Shown one piece after another: positions 32,180 through 41,345 of a DNA stretch of 46,785 nucleotides (position 1 is the stretch's first letter; each line of letters starts with the position of its first letter). The translations under genes and the position numbers were made by a program. The notes under the pieces are model-generated. The model worked only from the letters and a program-made list of their open reading frames with translations, made no database searches and was not told where the DNA came from. Origin of the DNA: Natronospirales bacterium (GTDB taxonomy: Bacteria > Pseudomonadota > Gammaproteobacteria > Natronospirales > REEB76); contig JAKAXB010000007.1 in assembly GCA_021816765.1 (NCBI GenBank), forward strand, positions 1 to 46,785, read 5' to 3'.

Positions 32180-32793
32180 GCGGGTCTTGCCTTTCCAGCC
32201 AGGCGCTGCAAGCGTGCGGCCAGGCGATCCACGTCGCTTTTCAGGTGGTCCACGCCTGCGAGGAAGGCTTCCACCTCGTGCCGCGGCGGCAGAGTTTGGC
32301 TCTCGTATTGCAGATATTCAGCGATATCCTGGCCGAGGCGCTGCATCGCGTCCCTGCCCCAGCGTGCAAGACCACGCGCCAGATTGCCTATCTGGTGTGA
32401 GGCGATGTCACCCACATAGTGCGACAGCAATTCTTCCCAATCCAGATCCGCCTGTTTCAGCAGCCGCGAAAAGGTTTGTGCGGTTTCCGCGTCGCCGTTC
32501 AGTTCAATACCGCGCGGCGGCATGTCGCCGCGCTTTAATGCCGCTTCCAGTAGCGAGGCGCTCGGTGCACGCACCATCATGTCCGTTTGGCCGTGATATT
32601 CGCCGCGTACCTTGAGCCTGCCGTCCTGCGGCAGGAAGTACAGCTTGAGTGGAAATTCCTTGAGCTCCAGAACGATGACCTTGCCTTCCAGTTGCCTGAG
32701 ATCGCTCTGTGCGGCACTGGAACTGGAGAGCGTATTGTTGAGCGCGAACTCCATTGCAGGTGCGAGCAGGGAGGTAAGAGACAGGGCGTTCAA
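32176..32793 (-). CDS. ubiJ: UbiJ, ubiquinone biosynthesis accessory factor
   Basis: This encodes 205 aa if translation begins at the TTG at 32793, which overlaps the ubiE stop (TTGA). An ATG at 32754 would remove conserved N-terminal helix residues. [36 protein letters not shown] and [22 protein letters not shown] are the SCP2-like lipid-binding domain of UbiJ. The C-terminus ([16 protein letters not shown]) is a short coiled coil. It binds hydrophobic ubiquinone intermediates and scaffolds the Ubi complex. It lies between ubiE and ubiB with overlapping codons on both sides, as in other gammaproteobacteria. Confidence 0.9.
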   Translation of the reverse strand: MNALSLTSLLAPAMEFALNNTLSSSSAAQSDLRQLEGKVIVLELKEFPLKLYFLPQDGRLKVRGEYHGQTDMMVRAPSASLLEAALKRGDMPPRGIELNGDAETAQTFSRLLKQADLDWEELLSHYVGDIASHQIGNLARGLARWGRDAMQRLGQDIAEYLQYESQTLPPRHEVEAFLAGVDHLKSDVDRLAARLQRLAGKARPA

Positions 32794-33542
32794 AACTTGT
32801 AACCCCGGTGCAGGGCCACGATGCCGCCGCTCAGGTTGAAGTAGCTGCAACGTTCGAAGCCCGCTGCTTGCATCATCTGCCTGAGCGTTCCCTGGTCGGG
32901 ATGCACGCGGATGGATTCGGCCAGATAACGATAGCTGGCTTCATCCTTGGCCACCCATTTCCCCAGCCGCGGCAATACCTTGAAGGAATACATATCGTAA
33001 ATCCGCTGCAGTCCGGGAAGAGCGGGTTTGGAGAATTCCAGCACCAGCAACCGGCCGCCCGGCTTGAGCACGCGGTACAGGCTGGCGAGCGCGGTTTCCT
33101 TGCGGGTCACATTGCGCAGCCCGAAACCGATGGTGATGCAGTGAAAATGGTTTCCTGTGAACGGCAGCTTCTCCGCGTCGGCCTGCACATATTCCACGTT
33201 GCCGGCCACACCCGCATCCACCAGTTTGCAGCGGCCGTTCTCGAGCATCGCGGCGTTGATATCCGCGAGTATCACGCATCCGTTCCCACCCACCTGTTGT
33301 GCCAGGCCGCGGGTGAGATCGCCGGTGCCGCCGGCCACATCCAGCGCCGACTGTCCGGGTTTCAATCCCGTCTGGCTCAGGGTAAAACGCTTCCACAGCC
33401 GATGAATGCCGAACGACATGAGGTCGTTCATGAGATCGTAGCGATCGGCGACGGAACTGAATACGCCGCCCACCCGCCGCGCCTTCTCGGCGGCGGTCAC
33501 TTCCTGGAAGCCGAAATGGGTCTTTTGTTCGTTGTCGGACAT
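32790..33542 (-). CDS. ubiE: UbiE, ubiquinone/menaquinone C-methyltransferase
   Basis: This encodes 250 aa from the ATG at 33542 (another ATG at 33572). [34 protein letters not shown] is the conserved start. The SAM motif is [36 protein letters not shown] and [17 protein letters not shown] are UbiE signatures. It methylates the benzoquinol ring in ubiquinone synthesis. A hairpin lies upstream, between it and the DUF971 gene. The stop overlaps the ubiJ start. Confidence 0.97.
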   Translation of the reverse strand: MSDNEQKTHFGFQEVTAAEKARRVGGVFSSVADRYDLMNDLMSFGIHRLWKRFTLSQTGLKPGQSALDVAGGTGDLTRGLAQQVGGNGCVILADINAAMLENGRCKLVDAGVAGNVEYVQADAEKLPFTGNHFHCITIGFGLRNVTRKETALASLYRVLKPGGRLLVLEFSKPALPGLQRIYDMYSFKVLPRLGKWVAKDEASYRYLAESIRVHPDQGTLRQMMQAAGFERCSYFNLSGGIVALHRGYKF

Positions 33543-33579
33543 GGCTGCGTTTGACGGGTCCGGGAACTGCATTCTAGCA

Positions 33580-33605
33580 GCCGCTCCCGCGCGGGTGGGA
33601 ACGGC
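33580..33605 (-). other. Hairpin between the DUF971 gene and ubiE
   Basis: Arms GCCGTTCCC / GGGAGCGGC on the minus strand pair over 9 bp with one G-T pair and an 8-nt loop. No T-run follows, so it may be a processing or stability element rather than a terminator. Confidence 0.4.
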
Positions 33606-33606
33606 T

Positions 33607-34005
33607 TCAGGATGATTTGCGCTGATAGCCGGCCTCTTTGAGGCGTTTCAGATAGCGATCCCAGTTTTCCTGCTGATTCCTGCCCAGGTCATGGAGCACC
33701 GACCAGGAATACAGGCCGGTATCGTGGCCGTCATCGAACTTGAGACAGACGGCATAGTTGCCTATCGGTTCCACACCGATGACTTTTACATTCTCCTTGC
33801 CGGTTTGCAGGATTTCCGTGCCATGGCCTTTGACCTCGGCCGAGGGTGAGAACACCCGCAGGTATTCGAACGGCAGCTCGAACTTCTCGCCGCTATCGAA
33901 TGCAACGCTGAGTACACAAGCGGATTTCCGCAGGTGGATTTCCGTAGGACGGGGCAACGAACCATTCACAGAAGATACATTGCCCTCAAGTGAACTGGGT
34001 GTCAT
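33607..34005 (-). CDS. DUF971 protein (GBBH-like N-terminal domain)
   Basis: This encodes 132 aa. [60 protein letters not shown] and [10 protein letters not shown] are the conserved blocks of the DUF971 family, which is the small domain found at the N-terminus of gamma-butyrobetaine hydroxylase. Stand-alone members have no established function; a metal-binding role has been considered for the family. The ATG overlaps the hslU stop (ATGA). Placement between hslU and ubiE is common in gammaproteobacteria. Confidence 0.92.
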   Translation of the reverse strand: MTPSSLEGNVSSVNGSLPRPTEIHLRKSACVLSVAFDSGEKFELPFEYLRVFSPSAEVKGHGTEILQTGKENVKVIGVEPIGNYAVCLKFDDGHDTGLYSWSVLHDLGRNQQENWDRYLKRLKEAGYQRKSS

Positions 34006-35336
34006 AGAATATACCGGCTCAAATCCTCGTTTTTCACCAGTTCGCCTACCTGCTTGTCCACGTAAGCGGCGTCAATCACTACTTTCTTGCCATTCTTGTC
34101 GGCGGCTTCAAAGGAGATGCTTTCAAACAGTCGCTCCATGACCGTGTGCAGGCGGCGGGCGCCGATGTTCTCGGTGCGTTCGTTGACCTCGAAGGCCACT
34201 TCCGCGATGCGGCGCACGCCGTCCTGGCTGAATTCCACCTTGAGGCCTTCCGTCTCCAGCAGCGCCATGTACTGGCGGGTGAGGGAGGCATCCGGTTCCG
34301 TGAGGATGCGCACGAAATCCCCGGTGACCAGGGCAGATAGTTCCACGCGGATGGGTAGCCGGCCCTGTAACTCCGGGATCAGGTCGGAAGGCTTCGACAT
34401 CTGGAACGCACCGGAGGCGATGAACAGCACGTGGTCGGTTTTCACGGTGCCGTATTTGGTGGTGACCGTAGTGCCCTCCACCAGCGGCAGCAGATCCCGC
34501 TGCACGCCCTCGCGGGACACGTCCGCACCATGCATCTCGCCGCGCCGTGCCACCTTGTCTATCTCATCAATGAAGACGATGCCGTTCTGTTCCACGTTCC
34601 CGAGCGCGGCCAGCCTGAGATCGTCGTCATTGACCATCTTGGCCGCTTCCTCATCCTCCAGCAGCTTGCGCACCTCCTTGATCTTCAGCTTGCGCGTGCG
34701 CGTGCGGTTGCCGCCCATGTTCTGGAACAGGCCCTGCAACTGCTGGGTCATTTCTTCCATGCCCGGCGGCGCCATGATCTCCACACCCATGTTGGTCATG
34801 GCCAGATCCACCTCGATTTCGCGATCCTCCAGTTCGCCCTGGCGCAACATCTTGCGGAATTTCTGGCGGGTGTCGGAGTGGTCCGGCGGCGGTGGCTCGT
34901 TGGCGAAGCCCACGCCATGTTTGCGCGGCAGCAGGGCGTCCAGGATGCGTTCCTCCGCGGCTTCCTCGGCGCGGGTCTGCACCCGCTGTTTGGCGCGTTC
35001 GCGCTCCATCTTCACCGCCGCATCCACCAGATCGCGGATGATGCTGTCCACGTCCTTGCCGACATAACCCACTTCGGTGAACTTGGTGGCTTCCACCTTG
35101 ATAAATGGCGCGTTGGCGAGCCGCGCGAGCCGGCGCGCGATCTCGGTTTTTCCGACCCCAGTGGGGCCGATCATGAGGATGTTTTTGGGAGTGATCTCAT
35201 TGCGCAGTTTCGGCTCAACCTGCATGCGTCGCCAGCGGTTACGCAAAGCAATGGCGACGGCGCGTTTTGCCGCTGTCTGGCCGACGATGTGCTTGTCGAG
35301 CTCCTGGACTATTTCTCTGGGAGTCATTTCCGACAT
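34002..35336 (-). CDS. hslU: HslU, ATPase subunit of the HslVU protease
   Basis: This encodes 444 aa, the normal HslU length. [20 protein letters not shown] opens the AAA+ unfoldase. Walker A is GPTGVGKT at residues 57-64, and [20 protein letters not shown] contains the GYVG substrate pore. [11 protein letters not shown] is Walker B. The I-domain lies at about 110-235. The C-terminus EDLSRYIL should insert into HslV. The start at 35336 has AAGGAA 7 nt upstream; 35360 is less likely. Unlike the usual arrangement, a small membrane protein gene separates it from hslV. Confidence 0.97.
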   Translation of the reverse strand: MSEMTPREIVQELDKHIVGQTAAKRAVAIALRNRWRRMQVEPKLRNEITPKNILMIGPTGVGKTEIARRLARLANAPFIKVEATKFTEVGYVGKDVDSIIRDLVDAAVKMERERAKQRVQTRAEEAAEERILDALLPRKHGVGFANEPPPPDHSDTRQKFRKMLRQGELEDREIEVDLAMTNMGVEIMAPPGMEEMTQQLQGLFQNMGGNRTRTRKLKIKEVRKLLEDEEAAKMVNDDDLRLAALGNVEQNGIVFIDEIDKVARRGEMHGADVSREGVQRDLLPLVEGTTVTTKYGTVKTDHVLFIASGAFQMSKPSDLIPELQGRLPIRVELSALVTGDFVRILTEPDASLTRQYMALLETEGLKVEFSQDGVRRIAEVAFEVNERTENIGARRLHTVMERLFESISFEAADKNGKKVVIDAAYVDKQVGELVKNEDLSRYIL

Positions 35337-35399
35337 GGAATTTCCTTGGACGATATTCAAGCAATGGTTTGTCGCTATTGAAGGCGACGGTTGCCTGAA

Positions 35400-35627
35400 T
35401 CAGGAGGACTTATTGCCACGCAAAGCCAGACCGATTCCCGCCAGGATCAGCAGCGCACCCACGATCTCCGACACCAGGCTCATGGTGGATTGCCCTTGGT
35501 CATGGAAGCTGGAAACCGCACGCAGAAAATTGGATTGCTGGTGGACGTCATAGGCGTGCAGCAGCATGGGCGCGACCACGAGCAAGGCGCCCACCACAAT
35601 CAGGGCAATTACAATTTTGCTGTACAT
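35400..35627 (-). CDS. Small two-helix membrane protein between hslV and hslU
   Basis: This encodes 75 aa. Two hydrophobic helices, KIVIALIVVGALLVVAPMLL and SEIVGALLILAGIGLALRG, flank a polar loop of about 25 residues (AYDVHQQSNFLRAVSSFHDQ). AAGGAAAAT precedes the ATG. The gene lies 24 nt after hslV and 63 nt before hslU, so it should be co-transcribed. I know of no named family. A role with the protease is not supported by the sequence; it may simply be an insertion tolerated in the operon. Confidence 0.7.
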   Translation of the reverse strand: MYSKIVIALIVVGALLVVAPMLLHAYDVHQQSNFLRAVSSFHDQGQSTMSLVSEIVGALLILAGIGLALRGNKSS

Positions 35628-35651
35628 GGCATATTTTCCTTGAGGATCAGG

Positions 35652-36185
35652 TTAAAGGACTTCAATCGTCAGATTGCGGTTGGTGTAGATGCAGATGTCA
35701 GCCGCAATGTTCAGTGCGCGCTCGGTGATGTTGCGCGCATCGAGATCGGTATTGTCCAGCAGTGCGCGCGCGGCGGCCTGGGCGAACGGACCGCCGGAAC
35801 CGATCGCCATGAGTCCATTTTCCGGTTCGATCACGTCGCCATTGCCGGAGACGATGAACGATGCGGTCTTGTCAGCGACGCACATCAGCGCTTCCAGACG
35901 GCGCAGCATGCGGTCGGTGCGCCAATCCTTGGCGAGCTCCACCGCGGCGCGCGTCAGGTTGCCGCTGTGTTTGCTGAGCTTGTCCTCGAAGCGCTCGAAC
36001 AGGGTGAAAGCATCTGCTGTGCCGCCGGCGAAACCCGCCAGTACCTGGCCTTCGAAAAGGCGACGCACCTTGCGGGCGTTGCTCTTCATCACCGTGTTGC
36101 TGAGCGACACTTGGCCGTCGCCGCCCATGGCCACCGTGCCGTTGCGGCGGACGGATAGGATGGTAGTGCCGTGGAATTGGTCCAT
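35652..36185 (-). CDS. hslV: HslV, peptidase subunit of the HslVU protease
   Basis: This encodes 177 aa. [20 protein letters not shown] shows a short propeptide-like extension before the N-terminal nucleophile Thr7. [39 protein letters not shown] and [16 protein letters not shown] are conserved. The mature protein forms a double hexamer and works with HslU on unfolded proteins. The ATG at 36185 with AGGA upstream fits homologues; an upstream ATG at 36218 does not. It is the first gene of a set running through ubiB. Confidence 0.97.
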   Translation of the reverse strand: MDQFHGTTILSVRRNGTVAMGGDGQVSLSNTVMKSNARKVRRLFEGQVLAGFAGGTADAFTLFERFEDKLSKHSGNLTRAAVELAKDWRTDRMLRRLEALMCVADKTASFIVSGNGDVIEPENGLMAIGSGGPFAQAAARALLDNTDLDARNITERALNIAADICIYTNRNLTIEVL

Positions 36186-36248
36186 GTGGTGGGTCCTGGA
36201 AAACGTATCTGGGTTCAAGCGCCAATATGTTTGTCCAATACTGTTACC

Positions 36249-36335
36249 GGTGAGGAAGTGAGGCGTAAGAAGTAAGGCGCGGGAAATCCAGTTGCCAATA
36301 TCTTACACCTCACCCCTTACCCCTTACCCCTCGCA
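36249..36335. repeat. Inverted array of CCTTAC/CCTCAC heptamer-type units
   Basis: The left arm reads GTGAGG-AAGTGAGG-CGTAAG-AAGTAAGG and the right arm CACCTCACC-CCTTACC-CCTTACC-CCTCGC, an imperfect inverted repeat about 30 nt per arm. It lies upstream of hslV and downstream of xerC. The units resemble the CCTCAYS units in the mshC and mshO leaders. Confidence 0.6.
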
Positions 36336-36363
36336 AGCGTCATCGCCTCATGAGTCACTGCAA

Positions 36364-37275
36364 TCAACGATTTCCACCGCGCTTCCGGGCACGGGGATGC
36401 GCCTGATCGTATATGCGGGCGAGGTGCTGGAAATCAAGATGAGTATAAACCTGGGTGGTGCTGATGTTGGCGTGGCCCAGGAGTTCCTGTACGGCACGCA
36501 GATCACCGCTGGATTCCAGCAGATGACTGGCGAACGAATGGCGGAACAGGTGCGGATGGATGCCCTGCTGTACGCCCTGGGAGATGCCCCAGCGCTTGAG
36601 CCGCGCCTGTACGCTGCGCGGTGAGAGCCTTCCGCCGCGCGGACCCACGAACAGCGCCGTGTCCTCCGGCTTCGCCAGTTGCACGCGTAGCTTGCGCCAG
36701 TCCGCCAACGCGGCCAGTGCCTGCCGGCCCACCGGCACGATGCGTGTCTTACTGCCCTTGCCGGTGATGCGCACGGTGGCATCGTGCAGGTCCACATCGT
36801 GCAGCTCGAGTGAAATCAGTTCCGCAAGCCGCAAGCCGGAGGAGTAAAGCAGTTCCATGATCGCGCGATCGCGCACGGTTGCGGGTGCATCGCCGCGGAT
36901 TTCCAGCAACTGCGCCATCTGATCGGCATCCAGGGTTACCGGCAGGTGCCGCGGTGCCTTGGGGGCATGCACGCCGTTGGCGGGATTATTGCGTGCCGCG
37001 CCCTCGCGCAGCAGGTAATTGTAGAAAGTACGCACGGCGGCGAGCAGGCGTTGCAGGCTGTGCGACGAAAGTCCCTGGCGGTGACGCGCGCTCACAAAGG
37101 CGCGCACATGGTGGATGTCTATGGCATTCCAATCGGCGACGCCCTGCTGTTCGCAGTATTGCCGGAAGGTGTCGAGATCGTGGCGGTAACTCGCCGCCGT
37201 GAGGGGTGAGAGACGACGCTCGTGGGCAAGATGTCCGATGAAACGGTCAATCCAATCAGCGAGTGCCGCAGTCAT
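36364..37275 (-). CDS. xerC: XerC, tyrosine site-specific recombinase
   Basis: This encodes 303 aa. The N-terminal SAM-like domain (HERRLSPLTAASYRHDL) precedes the catalytic domain with Arg149 (SSGLRLAEL), Lys173 (GKGSKTR), His242-x-x-Arg245 (HLFRHSFASHLL), His268 (LGHANISTTQVY) and nucleophile Tyr277. All six catalytic residues are present. With XerD it should resolve chromosome dimers at dif. The start overlaps the DUF484 stop (ATGA), and dapF-DUF484-xerC is a conserved gammaproteobacterial order. No dif-like site was recognised in the window. Confidence 0.95.
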   Translation of the reverse strand: MTAALADWIDRFIGHLAHERRLSPLTAASYRHDLDTFRQYCEQQGVADWNAIDIHHVRAFVSARHRQGLSSHSLQRLLAAVRTFYNYLLREGAARNNPANGVHAPKAPRHLPVTLDADQMAQLLEIRGDAPATVRDRAIMELLYSSGLRLAELISLELHDVDLHDATVRITGKGSKTRIVPVGRQALAALADWRKLRVQLAKPEDTALFVGPRGGRLSPRSVQARLKRWGISQGVQQGIHPHLFRHSFASHLLESSGDLRAVQELLGHANISTTQVYTHLDFQHLARIYDQAHPRARKRGGNR

Positions 37276-37976
37276 CCCGGCAACAGCGGCTGGATGGCCG
37301 CCGCCACAAGTTCGCCGATGCGCATGAGAAAGGCGGTGCCGAGCGTCGGACCGAAACGGTCCGCCTCATGGCTGCCCACGGCGAGGATGCCGAACCGGCC
37401 GTGATCGCCCAGCGGCATCAGCGCGATGGACGCGATGCGCTCCGCCTGTTCGCCGAACAGGAATTCCAGTTGCGGCGCGCGCAACCGGCCTACATAAGGC
37501 TTGCCGGCCCTCATGAATTCGCGGAACTGCTCGAAACCAGCATCCTCGTGTTTGATCCAGCGTGCCGGGCCGGCGTCGGGGTTCGCGGACCGGTCAGTGA
37601 TGAGGAACAGGCTAACCTCATCGGCACCGAAGCGGTTGCGCAGCTCCTCCTGTACCGAATACAGGCGTTCCGCCAGCGCCTGTCCTTCCAGCAGCGCCAC
37701 GGCAAGGCGGTGAATGCGTTCGATGAGCGCATCGTTGGCACGCGCCACTTCGATCATGTCCACCAGCTTGCGCTCCATCTGGCGGTACTGCTGACGCAGC
37801 ACCTCCACCTGGCGTTCGATGAGCGATATTGCCTGGCCGCTGGGATGCGGCACCTTGAGTTTGGTGAGGATGTCGGTATGGGCTTCGAAGAAATCCGGAT
37901 GGGTGATGAGATAATCCGTGACCGTCCGTTCGATATCCGCGATGTCGCGGACGCCGGTTTTGCGCTCAATGCTCAT
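37272..37976 (-). CDS. DUF484 family protein
   Basis: This encodes 234 aa. VTDYLITHPDFFEAHTDILT and LKVPHPSGQAISLIERQVEVLRQQ are the defining N-terminal DUF484 segment, followed by a coiled coil (about 50-85) and a GAF-like domain (about 95-230). The function is not established. It overlaps dapF upstream and xerC downstream by 4 nt each, so all three are probably coupled. Confidence 0.92.
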   Translation of the reverse strand: MSIERKTGVRDIADIERTVTDYLITHPDFFEAHTDILTKLKVPHPSGQAISLIERQVEVLRQQYRQMERKLVDMIEVARANDALIERIHRLAVALLEGQALAERLYSVQEELRNRFGADEVSLFLITDRSANPDAGPARWIKHEDAGFEQFREFMRAGKPYVGRLRAPQLEFLFGEQAERIASIALMPLGDHGRFGILAVGSHEADRFGPTLGTAFLMRIGELVAAAIQPLLPG

Positions 37977-38803
37977 AGGTTGATGGTTCCGTCATACACC
38001 CGGTTCGCCGGGCCGCTCATCCACACAGGTTTCCCCTCGCCCTGCCAGCTTATCATGAGATGGCCGCCGCGCAGGATCACGTCCACCGTCTCATCCAGCC
38101 AGCCGGCGAGCCGTCCCCAGGTCACCGCCGCGCAGGCACCGGTGCCGCAGGCGAGCGTTTCGCCGGTGCCGCGCTCGAATACACGCAGACGCATATGCGT
38201 GCGATCCAGCCACTGGGCGAAACCCACGTTGGTACGTCTGGGGAAACGCGGGTGGCGCTCGATCTTGGGTCCGAGTTCGGCCAGCGGAGCGATATCCACG
38301 TCCGGCACATCCAGAATGGCATGGGGGTTACCCATGGAAACGGCGCCGATTTCGTAGTTGCGGCCGTCCACTTCCAACTCATAGGTCAAGGCACGTTCGC
38401 GCGCCGTGAAAGGGATACGCGCGGGTTCGAGGATGGGAACGCCCATATCCACGCGCACGTTGTTCACATCTTCCACATCCGCACGCAACTCGCCGCCCAC
38501 GGTTTCCAGCGTGAAGGTCCGCCCTTTCACCCGGCCGTTTTCCACCAGAAAGCGGCTCACGCAACGGGCGCCGTTGCCGCACTGCTCCACTTCGCCGCCA
38601 TCGGCATTGTAGATGCGGAAGCGCGCGGCATTGACCCCGTCTTTGGGCCTGTCAATGACCAGCAGTTGGTCGAAACCCACGCCTACGCGCCGGTCGGCCA
38701 GTGTTTGGATGAGCCCGGCATCCAGCACCAGCGGCTGCTCCCTGGCATCAATCACCATGAAATCGTTACCGAGACCCTGCATTTTTGTGAATGCGACTTT
38801 CAC
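37973..38803 (-). CDS. dapF: Diaminopimelate epimerase
   Basis: This encodes 276 aa with a GTG start. MKVAFTKMQGLGNDFMVID is the conserved opening. The catalytic cysteines are Cys75 in CGNGAR and Cys219 in ACGTGAC. It converts LL- to meso-diaminopimelate for lysine and peptidoglycan synthesis. Length and all key segments (NVGFAQ, MGNPHAI) are normal. The stop overlaps the DUF484 start by 4 nt. Confidence 0.97.
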   Translation of the reverse strand: MKVAFTKMQGLGNDFMVIDAREQPLVLDAGLIQTLADRRVGVGFDQLLVIDRPKDGVNAARFRIYNADGGEVEQCGNGARCVSRFLVENGRVKGRTFTLETVGGELRADVEDVNNVRVDMGVPILEPARIPFTARERALTYELEVDGRNYEIGAVSMGNPHAILDVPDVDIAPLAELGPKIERHPRFPRRTNVGFAQWLDRTHMRLRVFERGTGETLACGTGACAAVTWGRLAGWLDETVDVILRGGHLMISWQGEGKPVWMSGPANRVYDGTINL

Positions 38804-38816
38804 AATTTGTACCCTG

Positions 38817-39263
38817 TCAGGGTTGCGCGGCCAGCAGCCGGTTCTTGAGTTCGACGATTTTCACCCAATAAATGATCCACAGTACCAGCGTGGCGATGGA
38901 GGCAAGCCACCAGCCCAGTACCGGAACCAGTATCAGAACCGCAAGAATGCTCATGGCGATACCGATGCCCTGACCGCAGTCGCCCACATCCTGAATGCCG
39001 CGTTCGGTGAACTCACGTTTCAGCGAGCCGGATACGTGTGTGACGATGAAGAAATTCCAGATAAGGCCGAACAACGGGATCAGGTTCAGCCATACCAGCC
39101 CGGGGGTAAGCATGCGGTTTTTTGGCGAAACACTCTGCAGGGCGCCCTGCATGCTGATCAGGTAAAAAATCGTGGGGATGAGCCAGATGGAGAAAATGGC
39201 CAGCATTGCGTAACTGAACAGTGCTCCCACCATGGCTCCCGCCATCATGTCATGCATGTACAT
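38817..39263 (-). CDS. Unknown four-helix membrane protein
   Basis: This encodes 148 aa. Hydrophobic helices are visible at about residues 17-38, 53-72, 100-119 and 118-137. GLVWLNLIPLFGLIWNFFIV and the C-terminal WIIYWVKIVELKNRL resemble bacterial DUF4328-type small membrane proteins, but I am not sure of the family. GGAGG lies 5 nt before the ATG at 39263. It is 13 nt upstream of dapF on the same strand and may be part of that transcript. Confidence 0.75.
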   Translation of the reverse strand: MYMHDMMAGAMVGALFSYAMLAIFSIWLIPTIFYLISMQGALQSVSPKNRMLTPGLVWLNLIPLFGLIWNFFIVTHVSGSLKREFTERGIQDVGDCGQGIGIAMSILAVLILVPVLGWWLASIATLVLWIIYWVKIVELKNRLLAAQP

Positions 39264-39293
39264 GGATACCTCCCCGGCTTGCCGGGCATGTGC

Positions 39294-39725
39294 TTATGTC
39301 AATGCCGGTCCTGGTATCAGGCGCCGGTATTCCTTATAAATGCAGCGGTCCATGACCACGAAAATTCCCGCCTGGCGGGCGCGGTTCGCCGCTGCTTCGT
39401 TCACCACGCCTTCCTGCAGCCACAGGGCGGACAGTTTGAGCGCGATGCAGTCGTCCACAATCGCTTCCACGAATTCCGGTGCGCGGAACACATCCACCAA
39501 GTCCACCGGCCCCGGCAGATGTCTCAGATCCGGGTAGGCTTTTTCACCCAGTACTTCGTCCACCGCCGGCCGCACCGGAATGATCTTGTAGCCGAAGCCT
39601 TGCAAGGCTTGCGCCACGCCATGGCTCGGCCGGTCAGGGTTGGGCGAGAGGCCCACCACCGCGATACGGCGGGTTTTCTCGAGCAGTGCACGGATGGCGT
39701 CGGATGAGGGATTGGCAAAGCTCAT
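39294..39725 (-). CDS. CoA-binding domain protein (YccU-like)
   Basis: This encodes 143 aa. RRIAVVGLSPNPDRPSHGVA and GYKIIPVRPAVDEVLGEKAY are the Rossmann-type CoA_binding segments, followed by VDLVDVFRAPEFV and ALWLQEGVVNEAAANRA. It is a single-domain protein similar to succinyl-CoA ligase alpha N-termini; its physiological role is unknown. It is divergent from ubiD. Confidence 0.9.
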   Translation of the reverse strand: MSFANPSSDAIRALLEKTRRIAVVGLSPNPDRPSHGVAQALQGFGYKIIPVRPAVDEVLGEKAYPDLRHLPGPVDLVDVFRAPEFVEAIVDDCIALKLSALWLQEGVVNEAAANRARQAGIFVVMDRCIYKEYRRLIPGPALT

Positions 39726-39754
39726 GTTTTCAGGCCGTTGGGCTGGCGGCGATC

Positions 39755-39760
39755 ATTATA
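39755..39760 (-). promoter_or_regulatory. TATAAT -10 element upstream of the CoA-binding gene
   Basis: A perfect TATAAT on the minus strand lies 30 nt before the ATG, in a TATATATA-rich patch. No good -35 is seen 16-18 nt upstream. A second patch, CATATATATTG, lies near 39840 before ubiD. Confidence 0.35.
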
Positions 39761-39878
39761 TATAGACAAGCGGGTTTCCGCGGGCAGCCTGCACGGCCGA
39801 TTGTGCCGTATCGCGCCCTGAGGCGGAGCCGCATATCATATATATTGACGGGCCAGCCAATACCGGGCCGTTGCCACC

Positions 39879-41345
39879 ATGAAATATAAAGACCTGCGCG
39901 ATTTTCTCTCCCAGCTTGAAGCCCGGGGCGAGCTGAAACGCATAAGCGTCGCCGTGGACCCACGTCTGGAGATGACTGAGATTTGCGACCGCACCCTCAA
40001 GCAGGGCGGACCGGCGCTGCTGTTTGAGAACCCCAAAGGCCATGCGATCCCGGTGCTGGGCAACCTGTTCGGCACGCCGCGGCGCGTAGCACTGGGCATG
40101 GGCCGGGAATCGGTGGAAGCCTTGCGCGAAGTGGGGCAACTGCTCGCCACGCTGCGGGAGCCGGAGCCGCCGCAAGGCCTGAAGGATGCCTGGGGAAAAC
40201 TGGGTGTATTCAAGCAGGTGTTCAGGATGCCGCCGAAGAAGGTCGGCGCGGCGGCCTGTCAGCAGAACCATCTTGAAGGCGAAGATGTGGATTTGAAAAA
40301 ATTCCCCATCCAGACCTGCTGGCCCGGCGATGCAGGGCCGCTCATCACCTGGGGACTCACGGTCACCAGAGGAACACGCAAACCGCGGCAGAATCTCGGC
40401 ATCTACCGCCAGCAGGTAATCGGCAGGAACAAACTCATCATGCGCTGGCTGGCGCACCGCGGCGGCGCCCTGGATTTCCGCGACTGGCAGCAGGACCATC
40501 CGGGCGAACCGTTCCCGGTGGCGGTGGCCCTGGGGGCCGATCCCGCCACTATCCTGGGTGCGGTCACACCGGTGCCGGATAATCTATCCGAATATTCCTT
40601 CGCGGGATTGCTGCGCGGCGCACGCACCGAAGTGGTGAAATGCATATCCAATGACCTGATGGTGCCCGCCAGCGCCGAGATCGTGCTGGAAGGCCACATC
40701 CTGCCCGGCGAGACGGCAGCGGAAGGTCCGTTCGGGGACCACACCGGTTATTACAACGAAGTGGAAAGCTTTCCGGTGTTCATCGTCACCCACATCACCC
40801 ACCGGGACGATCCGATCTACCACTCCACCTACACCGGCCGGCCGCCGGACGAACCCGCAGTGCTGGGCGTGGCACTCAACGAAGTGTTCGTGCCCATCCT
40901 GCAGAAACAGTTTCCGGAGATCACCGACTTCTACCTGCCGCCCGAGGGCTGCTCCTACCGCATCGCCTGCGTGAGCATGAGGAAACAGTATCCGGGTCAC
41001 GCCAAACGCGTGATGTTCGGCATCTGGAGTTTCCTGCGCCAGTTCATGTACACCAAGTTCATCATCGTTACCGACGACGATGTGAACGTGCGCGACTGGA
41101 AAGACGTCATCTGGGCGGTGACCACACGCATGGATCCGGAGCGGGACTGCACCATCGTCGAGAATACACCCATTGATTATCTTGACTTCGCCTCGCCGGT
41201 ATCGGGGCTCGGCTCCAAGATCGGCTTCGACGCCACCAATAAATGGCCGGGTGAAACCCGGCGCCAATGGGGCCGGCCCGTTGCCATGAGCGATGAGGTA
41301 AAGCGGCGCGTGGATGCGCTGTGGGAATCATTGGGGTTAGGTTAG
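39879..41345 (+). CDS. ubiD: UbiD, prenylated-FMN decarboxylase (4-hydroxy-3-polyprenylbenzoate)
   Basis: This encodes 488 aa, the usual length. [22 protein letters not shown], then [66 protein letters not shown] and [15 protein letters not shown] are UbiD hallmarks. It removes the carboxyl group in ubiquinone synthesis, using the prenylated flavin made by UbiX, which is not in the window. With ubiE, ubiJ and ubiB nearby, four coenzyme Q genes fall within 11 kb. The 3' end overlaps a convergent methyltransferase by 9 nt. Confidence 0.96.
   Translation: MKYKDLRDFLSQLEARGELKRISVAVDPRLEMTEICDRTLKQGGPALLFENPKGHAIPVLGNLFGTPRRVALGMGRESVEALREVGQLLATLREPEPPQGLKDAWGKLGVFKQVFRMPPKKVGAAACQQNHLEGEDVDLKKFPIQTCWPGDAGPLITWGLTVTRGTRKPRQNLGIYRQQVIGRNKLIMRWLAHRGGALDFRDWQQDHPGEPFPVAVALGADPATILGAVTPVPDNLSEYSFAGLLRGARTEVVKCISNDLMVPASAEIVLEGHILPGETAAEGPFGDHTGYYNEVESFPVFIVTHITHRDDPIYHSTYTGRPPDEPAVLGVALNEVFVPILQKQFPEITDFYLPPEGCSYRIACVSMRKQYPGHAKRVMFGIWSFLRQFMYTKFIIVTDDDVNVRDWKDVIWAVTTRMDPERDCTIVENTPIDYLDFASPVSGLGSKIGFDATNKWPGETRRQWGRPVAMSDEVKRRVDALWESLGLG

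Noticed and set aside
36186-36240. Heat-shock (sigma32) promoter upstream of hslV
   Set aside because: GCTTGAA is present, but no CCCCAT-like -10 occurs at a suitable distance, so the call cannot be supported.
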